The position numbers and the translations under genes are program-made. From Bosea vestrisii (GTDB lineage Bacteria; Pseudomonadota; Alphaproteobacteria; Rhizobiales; Beijerinckiaceae): 64,000 bases of DNA. The stretch lies in contig NZ_CP126307.1 in assembly GCF_030144325.1 (NCBI RefSeq), positions 4,306,001 to 4,370,000 of the forward strand, in the 5' to 3' direction. The notes beneath the pieces are model-generated. The model searched no databases and was not told where the DNA came from. It was given only the letters and a program-made list of their open reading frames with translations. Positions 1 through 8,829 of the stretch are shown one piece after another (within the stretch, counting starts at the first letter, position 1; every line of letters starts with the position of its first letter).

Positions 1-1778
1 TCTGCTGCGAGATCGTGTTGCTCGCCTGGTCGAAGGTCACGCCCTTGCCGGAGGTGCTGATGAAGCCGGTCAGCGAGCCCTTGAAGATGCCGTGGCTGCC
101 GCGGATGCCGAGCTCGTAATTGTTCACGATCTGCGCTTCGGGCGCGATTGTGCTGTAGCTGACATTGCGCCGGTTGGCCGGCAGGCAGTTCGGGTTGGCG
201 ACCGGGCAGGCGAAGGCGGTGGAGATGCCGGCGCGGCGGGTGAAGGCGCCGACATCCGGCAGCGCGAAGCCCTGCGAGAAGCCGCCGAAGATCTCGCTGC
301 TCTCGGAGAGCTTGACCGTCGCGCCGAGATTGCCGGTCCAGGCCTTGTAGTCGAAGTTGCCACCGGTAACGTTGAGGGCCGGCAGCACGAAGCTCTGGAA
401 GCCCAGCGCATTGTTGGCGGCCACCGCCGCATAGGCGGCCGGGCGGACATAGTCGCTGACCGCAAGCGAGAAATACTCGTAGCGCAGGCCACCGCGCAGG
501 GTGATGCGCTCGCCGATCGGGATCTGCAGCTGGCCGAAGGCGGCACTCGTCGTCTGCTTCAGCGGTGTGAACACGTCCTGGCCGCTGGTCAGGGTCTGCC
601 AGGTCTTCTCATGGCTGAGGTCGCCGCCCCAGGTGAACTTGGCGCCCGGCAGCAGCCGGTCGAGCGGGGGTGTCGATCGTCAGGTTCACGCCGCCGCGCT
701 GCGAATAGAGCGTGGTCTGGTTGTCCGGGCTCGTCGGCGAAGCCGGGTTGAAGGAGTAGTAGACTTGGCTGTTGTAAGGGTAGGAGAAGGTCGAGAAATT
801 GAAGCGCTTCTTGATGTCGTTGTAGTAGCCGAGCACGCTGAGCTTGCCGAGGGCGAAGTCGCTGTCGCTGTAGCGCAGCGAGACCGACTTGGTGTCCTCG
901 ATGACGTTCTGCCCGGTATAGAGCTGCGTCCGGTCCGGCCGGGCGAAGGGCGCGGCGTAGTTGGTCAGGTATTTCGGGTCCTGATCGAAGGCGATCAGCG
1001 AGCCCTGCAGTTCGATGCGCTTGCTGGCGTCGAAATCATAGCCGAGCTTGGCGAGCAGGTTGCCGGCCTTGTAGCGGTCGCCGCCGCCCTGGCCGAGCAG
1101 TCCATCGGAAGGCAATTCGCGCCCTCTGCCGTCATAGGTGCGTCCGGCGCCGCGGCCGCTGCCTGAGATCAGGTAGTCGAAGCCGTCAGGAATCTTGCCG
1201 GAGACGGTCACAGAAGCCTCGGGCGCCAGCGAGCGGCCGAGAGCCTGGGTGAAGCCGCGCACGGCGGTGTTGACTGTCACGCGTGGCTTGCCGTCCGCGG
1301 CCTTCTTGGTGATGAAATTGACCGTGCCGCCGGTCGCGCCGGCACCGTAGAGGCTGGACGCTCCGGCGACCATCTCGATGCGCTCGACCGTGTTGAGATC
1401 GATCAGCGCGAGGATGCGCGAGACATCGCGTAGCGGCGTGTTCATCGGCACGCCGTCGATCAGCACGAGCAGGTCGCGGCCGCGATAATTCTCCGAGGCG
1501 CTCGACACCGTCTGCGTCGACATCGAATAGCCGGGCACCAGCTTGCCGAGCGCGGCCGCGGCGTTCGGGCTGAACTTGAGCTGCTCCTCGATCTGAGCCC
1601 GGTCGAGCACCTGGATCGATTGCGGCGTCTCGGCCGTGCTGCGCTCGGTGCGCGCCGCCGTGACGGTGATCGTGTCGAGATCGATCACGTTCGTCTGGGG
1701 TTGCGGCGACTGCGCCACCGCCGCCGAGGCGTAAAGCAGAGCCGGCAGGCTGATGGCGAGGGAAGCGCGCTTGCTCAT
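1..1778 (-). pseudogene. TonB-dependent siderophore receptor, frameshifted and 3'-partial
   Basis: An outer-membrane receptor for energy-dependent uptake, probably of a ferric siderophore. The ATG at 1778 follows an AGGTG ribosome site and a signal peptide ending AVAQ. A TonB-box-like segment (about DTITVTA) and a plug domain with LVLIDGVPMN and ASSLYGAGATGGTVNFI follow, then beta-barrel strands. The frame breaks in a run of five G at 666-670. With one G removed, translation continues as TPLDRLLPGAKFTWGGDLSH and stays open to the window edge with typical barrel sequence. It is divergent from an AraC-type regulator, a common arrangement for siderophore receptors. The break may be a sequencing error or a real lesion. 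The substrate cannot be read from the sequence. Confidence 0.85.
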
Positions 1779-1880
1779 GAAGACACCTGTCGTCGTCGGT
1801 CCGGATCGGGGTCTGTGCACGAGAGTATCGCTCGCTGCCGCTCGATCTGAAGTTGTGATGCCGTTTCGATCTTAGTTTAG

Positions 1881-1898
1881 AACTAGAATAAACTAGTT
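1881..1898. promoter_or_regulatory. Inverted repeat between TonB receptor and AraC regulator
   Basis: A perfect 6-bp inverted repeat, AACTAG and CTAGTT, separated by AATAAA, lies in an AT-rich patch (about 1870-1910) between the divergent receptor and regulator genes. The flanking TTTAGAA has some resemblance to iron-responsive Irr or Fur-type sites, but it does not match a full consensus. An operator for the AraC protein or for an iron regulator is an inference from position. Confidence 0.35.
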
Positions 1899-1999
1899 TT
1901 ATTCGTTGATCTCTGCGGCGAAAAGCTCTGCATGCGTTGAGTTGTTGTGATCTCTAAAATTATATCTAAAGCATCATCTTGGACTTGCGCGAACGCGCT

Positions 2000-3031
2000 A
2001 TGGGACAAAAGCGAACTCCGATGCGAGACGAAGCGCCTGTGGCCGCGATGCCACGGTCTGCAAACGCCAAGGCAGCCGAAGCCGAGACCTTCGCGCCATT
2101 CTGGCTGGTCTCGGGCGAGGCCGCGTCCGACGAGATTCGGACAATGGCGCACAAGATTCTCGGGCGTGTGCCCGATGGCGAAGACATTCGCGCCGATGCC
2201 GCGCTGCCCTTCGCCGCTCGCAGTGCGCTGACGACGAAGCCCGATATCGGGCTGATGTCCTGCTTTGCCCCAGCGACGCCGTGGACTTGGCCGGCGCGCC
2301 GGGACGGGCAAGAGCCGCGCTATATTCTCGTGCGCCCCTCCGATGGCCGCTGCGTGATCGAGCAGGCGGGCCGCCGCGTCTCGCTGCGAGCTCGTGATGC
2401 CGCCGTCGTCGATCTCGCGCAGGAGACGCGCTTCACCCTCGTCGAGCTGGGCCGTATCGACCTGATCGCGCTCGACCCGGCCCGGCTGCCGCCGCTGACG
2501 CAACTTGCCCCTGACGAACTGATGCAGGCGATTCCGCGCGGAAATCGCGGCCTGCAGGTGCTGGCGCATTACGGCGCGCTGCTGCTGCGCGGATTGTTTC
2601 CGCTCAATTCGGCGCCGCTGCGCGACCTCGCGATCGGCCATGTCCACGATCTGATCGGCGTGATGCTGGCCGATCGCAGCGCCCCGCCGGTGACCGCAAC
2701 GCCCCGGCGCGGCGGCCGGCTCGCTGCGATCAAGGCCGATATAGAGACCAGGCTGGAGCGGCGCGAACTCTCGATCGACATGATCGCCGGGCTCTACGGC
2801 GTGACCCCGCGTGCCATCCAGAAGGCGTTCGGCGCCGAGGGGCGCACCTTCTCCGACTATGTGATGGAGCGCCGGCTCGAACGGGCCTGGCTCAAGCTGA
2901 TGTCGGCCGAGGACGACGCCATCTCGATCAGCAGCGTCGCCTTCGAGGTCGGCTTCGGCGACCTCTCCTATTTCAACCGCAGCTTCCGCAAGCGCTTCGG
3001 CCGTTCGCCTTCGCAGGTCAGGGCCGGCTGA
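2000..3031 (+). CDS. AraC-family transcriptional regulator
   Basis: A DNA-binding regulator of about 343 residues. The last 110 or so residues form the double helix-turn-helix domain, ending with the classic pattern VAFEVGFGDLSYFNRSFRKRFG and SPSQVRAG. The N-terminal two thirds resemble the AraC-binding-like sensory domain found in regulators of this length. It is divergent from the TonB receptor, so control of that receptor is the natural guess. The start is uncertain: no convincing ribosome site is seen before TTG 1979, ATG 2000 or ATG 2021. Confidence 0.87.
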   Translation: MGQKRTPMRDEAPVAAMPRSANAKAAEAETFAPFWLVSGEAASDEIRTMAHKILGRVPDGEDIRADAALPFAARSALTTKPDIGLMSCFAPATPWTWPARRDGQEPRYILVRPSDGRCVIEQAGRRVSLRARDAAVVDLAQETRFTLVELGRIDLIALDPARLPPLTQLAPDELMQAIPRGNRGLQVLAHYGALLLRGLFPLNSAPLRDLAIGHVHDLIGVMLADRSAPPVTATPRRGGRLAAIKADIETRLERRELSIDMIAGLYGVTPRAIQKAFGAEGRTFSDYVMERRLERAWLKLMSAEDDAISISSVAFEVGFGDLSYFNRSFRKRFGRSPSQVRAG

Positions 3032-3040
3032 CGTGTTCCG

Positions 3041-4753
3041 TCAGCCGAAGGTGAAGGCGTAGGCGCGCACGCCGGGGTCGAGGAACTCGATGCTGAAGTC
3101 GCGCGGCTTCACCGGCCCGTCCTGGCGGACCAGCTGGTAGAGCCGCTCGTCGCCGATCGTGCCGTAGCCATCGGCGTCGACATCGGCGCCACGGGCGCTG
3201 CCGGGCACGGCGCCGTCGATGGTGACGCGGAACCGGACCGGCGGGCTGCCGGGCAAGCGCCCCATCACCAGATGCAGGTCGCGGGCGTGGAAGCGATGGT
3301 TGATCCGGCCGCCTGCCTGCTGCGACGTGGCGAATTCGCCGGCGACAGTCCAACTGCCGGCAAGGCTCCACTGGTTGAGGCGCGGTGAGGTGGCGGCCTC
3401 GTAGGTGGCGGGCGCATCGGCCCTGATGCCGCCCGGCGAGGCGAAGCCGCTCGTGCGGGCATGGCCGAGATAGGTCTCGGGCGAGCGCAGATTGGCGAAA
3501 TCCGGCGCTCCCTGCGCGCCTTCGCCCGAGATCTTGGCGATGCCGGGCTCGACCTTGCTGCCGGCCTCGGCGAGCAGCGACTGGATCAGTCTTTCGGAAG
3601 CGGCATAGTCGCCCTCGCCGAACTCGTGATGGCGGGTGCGACCCTGCGCGTCGATGTAGTAGCGCGCCGGCCAGGCCTGGTTCCCGAAGGCGCGCCAGAC
3701 CGCATAGTCGTTGTCGATCGCGACTGGATAGGCGACACCGAGCGCCGCGACGGCCTTGCGGACATTGTTCGGATTCTTCTCGAAGGCGAATTCCGGCGTG
3801 TGCACGCCGATCACGACGAGGCCCTGGTCCCGGTACTTCTCGGCCCAGGCCCGGACGTAAGGCAGCGTGCGCAGGCAGTTGATGCAGGAATAGGTCCAGA
3901 AATTCACCAGCACGACCTTGCCGCGCACGCTCTCGGCCGCGATCGGCTCGCGGTCGAGCCATTGCTTGGCGCCGAACAGCGGCTTGGACACGGGCTGGGC
4001 CTGCGCGCTGGTGACCAGTTCGGGCATGCCCGGCGATGCCAGGTCGATCAATCGTTGTTCGATCGCGGCGGTGGTCGGCGCCGACAGACGGGTGAGGACG
4101 CTGGTGTCGAGGCCGAAGGCGATCGCGATCGCGCTCGCGACCACCGCGACGCCGAGGCCGCGGCGTAGCGGCTCGAACAGGGCTGCGGGTCGCCGGGCCC
4201 GCGCCAGCAGCCGGTTGCCCAGCAACAGCACGGCAGCGAGCGCCGTCGCCGCACCGGCGGCATAGGCAAAGAGCAGGAGCGCAGTTGTGACGCTCGGCCC
4301 GCCGAGGGCGGCGCCGGCCAGGATCAGGCCGAGCACCGGCCCGGCGCAGGGCGTCCACAACAGGCCGGTGGCGACGCCGATCAGGGCGGAGGATGCGGGT
4401 CGCAGGTCGGTGCGGCCATCCGCGCCCGCGATGCGCGTCAGCCTTTCGCCGATCCTGGTCAGCGGGGCTGCGAGGCGCTCGGGGAGGGCCGGGAACAGCA
4501 AGGCCAGCCCGAACAGGGCGACAAGGCCGAGGGCGATGCTGCGGCCATGGCTGTTGAGCGCGATCGCCCAATTGCCGGCGACCGCGGCGAGGCTCGCTAC
4601 GGCGGCGAAAGCCAGCGCCATGCCGAGCAGCATGGGCAAGGTGCTGCTGCGGAAAGGCTGGCCGGCGCGCGTGAGCACGAAAGGCAGGACCGGCAGGATG
4701 CAGGGGCTGGCGATGGTCAGGACGCCGGCGAGATAGGCCAGGACGAAGTTCAC
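3041..4753 (-). CDS. dipZ: DipZ-type CcdA-thioredoxin fusion (thiol-disulfide electron transfer)
   Basis: A membrane protein of 570 residues thought to pass reducing equivalents across the inner membrane to a periplasmic thioredoxin domain. Residues 1 to about 230 are a CcdA-like multi-pass domain with its two cysteines in SPCILPVLPF and WTPCAGPVLG. A TlpA/redoxin domain follows with the active site SCINC near residue 286. The C-terminal 150 residues match the carbohydrate-binding-module-like tail of DipZ proteins. The chosen GTG start at 4753 has GAGGAGA seven bases upstream. A longer open frame upstream is arginine-rich and out of character. The gene is divergent from an OhrR-like regulator, which suggests oxidant-dependent expression. 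Confidence 0.88.
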   Translation of the reverse strand: MNFVLAYLAGVLTIASPCILPVLPFVLTRAGQPFRSSTLPMLLGMALAFAAVASLAAVAGNWAIALNSHGRSIALGLVALFGLALLFPALPERLAAPLTRIGERLTRIAGADGRTDLRPASSALIGVATGLLWTPCAGPVLGLILAGAALGGPSVTTALLLFAYAAGAATALAAVLLLGNRLLARARRPAALFEPLRRGLGVAVVASAIAIAFGLDTSVLTRLSAPTTAAIEQRLIDLASPGMPELVTSAQAQPVSKPLFGAKQWLDREPIAAESVRGKVVLVNFWTYSCINCLRTLPYVRAWAEKYRDQGLVVIGVHTPEFAFEKNPNNVRKAVAALGVAYPVAIDNDYAVWRAFGNQAWPARYYIDAQGRTRHHEFGEGDYAASERLIQSLLAEAGSKVEPGIAKISGEGAQGAPDFANLRSPETYLGHARTSGFASPGGIRADAPATYEAATSPRLNQWSLAGSWTVAGEFATSQQAGGRINHRFHARDLHLVMGRLPGSPPVRFRVTIDGAVPGSARGADVDADGYGTIGDERLYQLVRQDGPVKPRDFSIEFLDPGVRAYAFTFG

Positions 4754-4778
4754 GGAAGCGTCTCCTCGGCAGGGGGCG

Positions 4779-4994
4779 TCAGGATCGGGCCGCGCCGCGG
4801 CGTGGCGGCGGGTTCGACGACACGATCGGGCTGGGGCCGTAGCTGCGCGGGCCGGTGAACGCGCTGCAGGCCATCGAGAAGCTCGCCGCCGCTGCCAACA
4901 TCGCCGCCAGCAGCAGGCGGCGCGGGGCCGGAATGGTCTCCACCTGCGCTTGAACGGGCGCCTTGGCGGTTGATAGCTCAAGGTGCGGCGGCAT
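4779..4994 (-). CDS. Small hypothetical membrane-anchored protein
   Basis: A 71-residue protein I do not recognise. It has one hydrophobic segment (about residues 30-48, RLLLAAMLAAAASFSMACSA) and a proline- and serine-rich tail. The MACSA stretch could be a lipoprotein cleavage site, but the N-terminus before the hydrophobic part is long for that. The ATG at 4994 has GGAG six bases upstream. It lies 25 bp before dipZ on the same strand and is the first gene after the divergent palindrome, so it is probably co-transcribed with dipZ. Confidence 0.5.
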   Translation of the reverse strand: MPPHLELSTAKAPVQAQVETIPAPRRLLLAAMLAAAASFSMACSAFTGPRSYGPSPIVSSNPPPRRGAARS

Positions 4995-5009
4995 TGCGTG
5001 CTCCATCAT

Positions 5010-5044
5010 TTACTTATTGAGCGATTAGATCGCTCGACAAGTAA
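5010..5044. promoter_or_regulatory. 35-bp palindrome, candidate OhrR/MarR operator
   Basis: Two 16-base arms, TTACTTATTGAGCGAT and its near-perfect complement (14 of 16 positions match), flank a TAG spacer. The element sits between the divergent dipZ unit (start 4994) and the marR-type gene (start 5127). Its size, symmetry and position are those of a MarR-family dimer site, but the sequence does not match the usual OhrR box closely. Confidence 0.6.
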
Positions 5045-5126
5045 GTGATGTCAGAAAGCCATTCAACCGCTTGAAAACAAATCGTGCATCAAATATCTGT
5101 GAGCGATCCTTTTCCGGAGAGGTACC

Positions 5127-5615
5127 TTGGCGAGCAGTTCAGAACAGGCAGGTCGGCAAGCGGGCGCGAACAGCCTGCCGGGGCTCGACGAATTCCTTTG
5201 CTTCGCGGTCTATTCGACCAATCTCGCCTTCAACCGCGTCTACAAGCCGCTGCTCGACGAGCTCGGGCTGACCTATCCGCAATACATCGCGCTGGTCGCC
5301 CTCTATGAGGAGGCGGACCAGACGGTCGGCCGGCTCGGCGAAAAACTCTTCCTCGACTCCAGCACGCTGACGCCGCTGCTGAAGCGGCTGGAGGCGATGG
5401 GCGCGGTGACGCGCCAGCGCGACCCGCAGGACGAGCGCCAGGTCCGTATCAATCTGACGGTTCAAGGGCGCGCTTTGCGCGAGCGGGGCAGGGCGGTGCG
5501 GGTCAGCATGCAGCGTTCGACGGGCCTGACGCCGGAGGAGCAGCGCCATCTGCGCGAGGAGATGGTGCGGCTGCGGCGAAACCTCACCGCAGCCGAGCGC
5601 GGAAGCCGATCCTGA
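5127..5615 (+). CDS. OhrR-like MarR-family redox regulator
   Basis: A winged-helix repressor of 162 residues. The N-terminal segment FLCFAVYSTNLAFNRVYKPLL carries Cys25 at the position of the peroxide-sensing cysteine of OhrR. DELGLTYPQYIALVALYE and the recognition-helix region LDSSTLTPLLKRLEAMGAV followed by RDPQDERQVRI are also typical of OhrR. The start is TTG 5127 with GGAGAGG five bases upstream; no in-frame ATG fits better. Known OhrR proteins respond to organic hydroperoxides and repress ohr. Here no ohr gene is adjacent, and the neighbour across the palindrome is dipZ. Confidence 0.88.
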   Translation: MASSSEQAGRQAGANSLPGLDEFLCFAVYSTNLAFNRVYKPLLDELGLTYPQYIALVALYEEADQTVGRLGEKLFLDSSTLTPLLKRLEAMGAVTRQRDPQDERQVRINLTVQGRALRERGRAVRVSMQRSTGLTPEEQRHLREEMVRLRRNLTAAERGSRS

Positions 5616-5628
5616 AACAGCTACGAGT

Positions 5629-6636
5629 TCAGGCCGCGACTGCGGCCCGTCCGAGCGCTGGCTGGATTTCGGCGAGGATCTCGTAGGAGCGCTTCCGGGC
5701 CGCGTGGTCGAAGATCGGCGAGGCGACGATCAACTCGTCGGCCTTTGTCTTCGCGATGAAGGCCTGCAGCTGCGCCCGCACGCTTTCGCGCGAGCCGACG
5801 AAGGAGCAGGCCAGCATCCGCTGCGCCTGCGCCTTCTCCGGGCCGGACCAGTAGTCCTCGATATCGTCGATCGGCCTCGGCAACAGGCCGCGCCGCCCGC
5901 GCAGCATGTCTGCGAAGCGCTGCTGCACCGAGGTGAAGAGATGCTGCGCCTCGGCATCGGTTTCGGCCGCGATGACGTTGCAGCCGACCATGGCGTAGGG
6001 CTTGTCGAGCTGCGCCGAGGGCTGGAAGCGCTCGCGATAGACGGAAAGCGCGTCCATCAGCGCGTCCGGCGAGAAATGCGAGGCGAAGGCATAGGGCAGC
6101 CCGAGCACGGCGGCGAGCTGTGAGCCGAACAGGCTGGATCCGAGGATCCAGAGCGGGACATTGGTGTTGGTGCCCGGCACCGCCTGGATAACCTGATCCG
6201 GCTGCAATGGCCCGAGCAGAGCCTGGAGTTCGAGCACGTCCTGCGGGAAGCGCTCGGAGGCGTCGGCCTCGCGCCGCAGCGCTCGCCAGGTGCGCTGGTC
6301 GGTGCCCGGCGCCCGGCCGAGCCCGAGATCGATCCGGCCGGGATAGAGCGTTTCCAGCGTGCCGAACTGCTCGGCGATCACGATCGGCGAATGGTTCGGC
6401 AGCATGATTCCGCCGGCGCCGACCCGGATCGTCCGGGTGCCTTCGGCGACATAGCCGATCGCGACCGAGGTCGCTGCGCTGGCGATGCCGGTCATGTTGT
6501 GGTGTTCGGCCAGCCAGAAGCGGGTGTAGCCGAGCCTTTCGGCATGTTGGGCGAGATCACGGCTGTTATGGAGGGCGTTTGCTGCGGTCGAACCTTCGGC
6601 GATGAAGGCGAGGTCGAGGATGGAGAGCGGGAACAT
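5629..6636 (-). CDS. LLM-class flavin-dependent oxidoreductase
   Basis: A bacterial-luciferase-like monooxygenase of 335 residues using FMN or F420. Typical features are the N-terminal SILDLAFIAEGS strand, RFWLAEHHNM, and GAGGIMLPNHSPIVIAEQ followed by LYPGRIDLGLGRAPGTDQ. These place it in the MsnO8/YhbW-type subgroup. The ATG at 6636 has AGGGAAG six bases upstream; upstream in-frame sequence is arginine- and alanine-rich and unlikely to be translated. It is convergent with the regulator gene that ends 14 bp away. The substrate is unknown. Confidence 0.88.
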   Translation of the reverse strand: MFPLSILDLAFIAEGSTAANALHNSRDLAQHAERLGYTRFWLAEHHNMTGIASAATSVAIGYVAEGTRTIRVGAGGIMLPNHSPIVIAEQFGTLETLYPGRIDLGLGRAPGTDQRTWRALRREADASERFPQDVLELQALLGPLQPDQVIQAVPGTNTNVPLWILGSSLFGSQLAAVLGLPYAFASHFSPDALMDALSVYRERFQPSAQLDKPYAMVGCNVIAAETDAEAQHLFTSVQQRFADMLRGRRGLLPRPIDDIEDYWSGPEKAQAQRMLACSFVGSRESVRAQLQAFIAKTKADELIVASPIFDHAARKRSYEILAEIQPALGRAAVAA

Positions 6637-6906
6637 ATGGGACTTCCCTTGCATCGCGCCGGCTCGTGGCCGGGCTTCGCGGGGAAAGATCGGCAGCCTT
6701 CCGGCGGCTCGCAAGGCCGCTTCACGCATGCGCGACCGGCATTTCGCGCCGCAATCCGCTTGCGAAACGCTACGAAAATCGCTAGGTCAGCCTCGTCCGA
6801 AGGGCCGTGATCGATCACAGCCGGGGGCGGCCAATCGGCCTGCTCCCGTTTCGTGGTTGAAAAAAGCGGGCCTTTTGATGCGGATCGGCCCCTGCGGCCA
6901 GGCGCC

Positions 6907-7018
6907 GCCGTCCTGAGGGACGGCAAGCTCCGTAACCGGAGCACCGCGCGGACCGGTCCGGTGTGCAGCACCAACCCAATCGGCGCCATGCCGGACATCC
7001 GCGGGATACGCGGCCGGC
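6907..7018 (+). promoter_or_regulatory. Structured leader of rpsA (three consecutive hairpins)
   Basis: Three perfect stems precede rpsA: GCCGTCC/GGACGGC with loop TGAG (6907-6924), GCTCCG/CGGAGC with loop TAAC (6927-6942), and a nested stem GCCGG..CCGGC enclosing CCGCG/CGCGG (6990-7018). The last ends five bases before the AGGAG at 7023. S1 is known to regulate its own synthesis through leader structure in Escherichia coli. A similar role here is inference. The rest of the 396-bp gap from 6637 shows no gene. Confidence 0.5.
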
Positions 7019-7032
7019 GTTCAGGAGCATTT

Positions 7033-8739
7033 ATGTCAGCTGTCGAAAGCTATCACGCGGGCCGCGAGGATTTCGCCGCCCTGCTCGAGGAATCGTTCAC
7101 CCGTAACGAGGCCCTCGAAGGTACCGTCATCAAGGGCAAGGTCGTTGCCATTGAGAAGGACATGGCGATCATCGACGTCGGTCTGAAGACCGAAGGTCGC
7201 GTCGCCCTCAAGGAATTCACCGGCCCGGGCCGGGAAGAAGAGCTCAAGGTCGGCGACGAGGTCGAGGTCTACCTCGACCGGATCGAGAACGCGCTCGGCG
7301 AAGCCGTCATCTCGCGCGACAAGGCTCGCCGCGAGGAGAGCTGGGTCAAGCTCGAGAAGGCGTTCGAGGCCCGCGAGAAGGTCATGGGCAACATCTTCAA
7401 CACGGTTAAGGGTGGCTACACGGTCGATCTCGACGGCGCCGTCGCCTTCCTGCCGCGTTCGCAGGTGGACATCCGCCCGATCCGCGACGTCGGCCCGCTG
7501 ATGGGGCAGCCGCAGCCCTTCGAGATCCTCAAGATGGATCGTCGCCGCGGCAACATCGTCGTCTCGCGCCGCACCGTGCTCGAAGAGACCCGCGCCGAGG
7601 CGCGCTCCGAGCTCGTCGCTTCGCTCGAAGAGGGCCAGGTCATCGACGGCGTCGTCAAGAACATCACCGAATACGGTGCGTTCGTCGACCTCGGCGGCAT
7701 TGACGGCCTGCTGCACGTGACCGACATGGCCTGGCGCCGCGTCAACCATCCGTCCGAGGTCGTGACCATCGGCCAGACGGTCAAGGTCAAGATCATCAAG
7801 ATCAACCAGGAGACGCACCGCATCTCGCTGGGCATCAAGCAGCTGCTGGCCGATCCGTGGGATGGCATCGCCGCCCGCTACCCGGTCGGTACCCGCCTGA
7901 AGGGTCGCGTCACCAACATCACGGACTACGGCGCGTTCGTCGAAGTGGAGCCGGGCATCGAAGGCCTGATCCACGTCTCCGAGATGTCCTGGACCAAGAA
8001 GAACGTCCACCCCGGCAAGATCGTCTCGACCTCGCAGGAAGTCGACGTCGCGATCCTCGAGGTCGATCAGGTCAAGCGCCGCATCTCGCTCGGTCTCAAG
8101 CAGACCCTCCGCAATCCGTGGGAGGTCTTCGCCGAGCAGCATCCGTCGGGTGCCGTGGTCGAGGGCGAGGTCAAGAACAAGACCGAGTTCGGTCTGTTCC
8201 TCGGCCTCGAGGGCGACATCGACGGCATGATCCATCTGTCGGACCTGGACTGGAACCGTCCGGGCGAGCAGGTGATCGAGGAGTACAAGAAGGGCGACAT
8301 GCTCCAGGCGGTCGTTCTCGATGTCGACGTCGAGAAGGAGCGCATCTCGCTCGGCCTGAAGCAGCTCGGCGGCGATCCCTTCGTGGATGCCGGCGAGTTC
8401 AAGAAGGGCCAGGTCGTGACCTGCGAGATCGTCGACGTCAAGGACGGTGGTCTCGACGTCAAGATCGTCGGCACGGACATGACGACCTTCATCAAGCGCG
8501 CCGAAATCGCGCGTGATCGTGCCGAGCAGCGCCCCGAGCGCTTCGCTGCCGGTGAGAAGGTCGACGCCCGCGTCATCCTTTTCGACAAGAAGGCCCGCAA
8601 GATCCAGGTCTCGATCAAGGCTCTGGAAATGGCCGAGGAAAAAGAGGCGATGGCCCAGTACGGCTCCGCCGACTCCGGCGCCTCGCTCGGCGACATCCTC
8701 GGCGCGGCCCTCAAGAAGGCTGGCACCGACAAGAAGTGA
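7033..8739 (+). CDS. rpsA: 30S ribosomal protein S1
   Basis: Protein S1 (568 residues) binds mRNA at the small subunit and helps start translation on structured messages. Six S1 (OB-fold) repeats can be followed, with typical motifs such as VVKNITEYGAFVDLGGIDGLLH and VTNITDYGAFVEV. The final repeats are more divergent, as usual for the family. The ATG at 7033 follows AGGAG. In many alphaproteobacteria rpsA follows aroA and cmk. Here the upstream neighbour is a divergent monooxygenase gene, so rpsA has its own promoter and a long leader. A strong terminator follows. Confidence 0.98.
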   Translation: MSAVESYHAGREDFAALLEESFTRNEALEGTVIKGKVVAIEKDMAIIDVGLKTEGRVALKEFTGPGREEELKVGDEVEVYLDRIENALGEAVISRDKARREESWVKLEKAFEAREKVMGNIFNTVKGGYTVDLDGAVAFLPRSQVDIRPIRDVGPLMGQPQPFEILKMDRRRGNIVVSRRTVLEETRAEARSELVASLEEGQVIDGVVKNITEYGAFVDLGGIDGLLHVTDMAWRRVNHPSEVVTIGQTVKVKIIKINQETHRISLGIKQLLADPWDGIAARYPVGTRLKGRVTNITDYGAFVEVEPGIEGLIHVSEMSWTKKNVHPGKIVSTSQEVDVAILEVDQVKRRISLGLKQTLRNPWEVFAEQHPSGAVVEGEVKNKTEFGLFLGLEGDIDGMIHLSDLDWNRPGEQVIEEYKKGDMLQAVVLDVDVEKERISLGLKQLGGDPFVDAGEFKKGQVVTCEIVDVKDGGLDVKIVGTDMTTFIKRAEIARDRAEQRPERFAAGEKVDARVILFDKKARKIQVSIKALEMAEEKEAMAQYGSADSGASLGDILGAALKKAGTDKK

Positions 8740-8776
8740 TCATCGGGCCGCGTCTCGCGGCCTGACCAATCCATCG

Positions 8777-8806
8777 GCCCGCGCGGAGAAATCCGCGCGG
8801 GCTTTT
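8777..8806 (+). terminator. Rho-independent terminator after rpsA
   Basis: An 11-bp perfect stem, GCCCGCGCGGA with TCCGCGCGGGC, closes a GAAA loop and is followed by a T run. It lies 37 bp after the rpsA stop and before the Hsp70-family gene. Confidence 0.9.
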
Positions 8807-8829
8807 GTTTCGGCAAATGGAGCACGGCA

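Noticed and set aside
7036..8235. A long open frame antisense to rpsA
   Set aside because: It mirrors the codon periodicity of rpsA in GC-rich DNA, has no family signature and no ribosome site.
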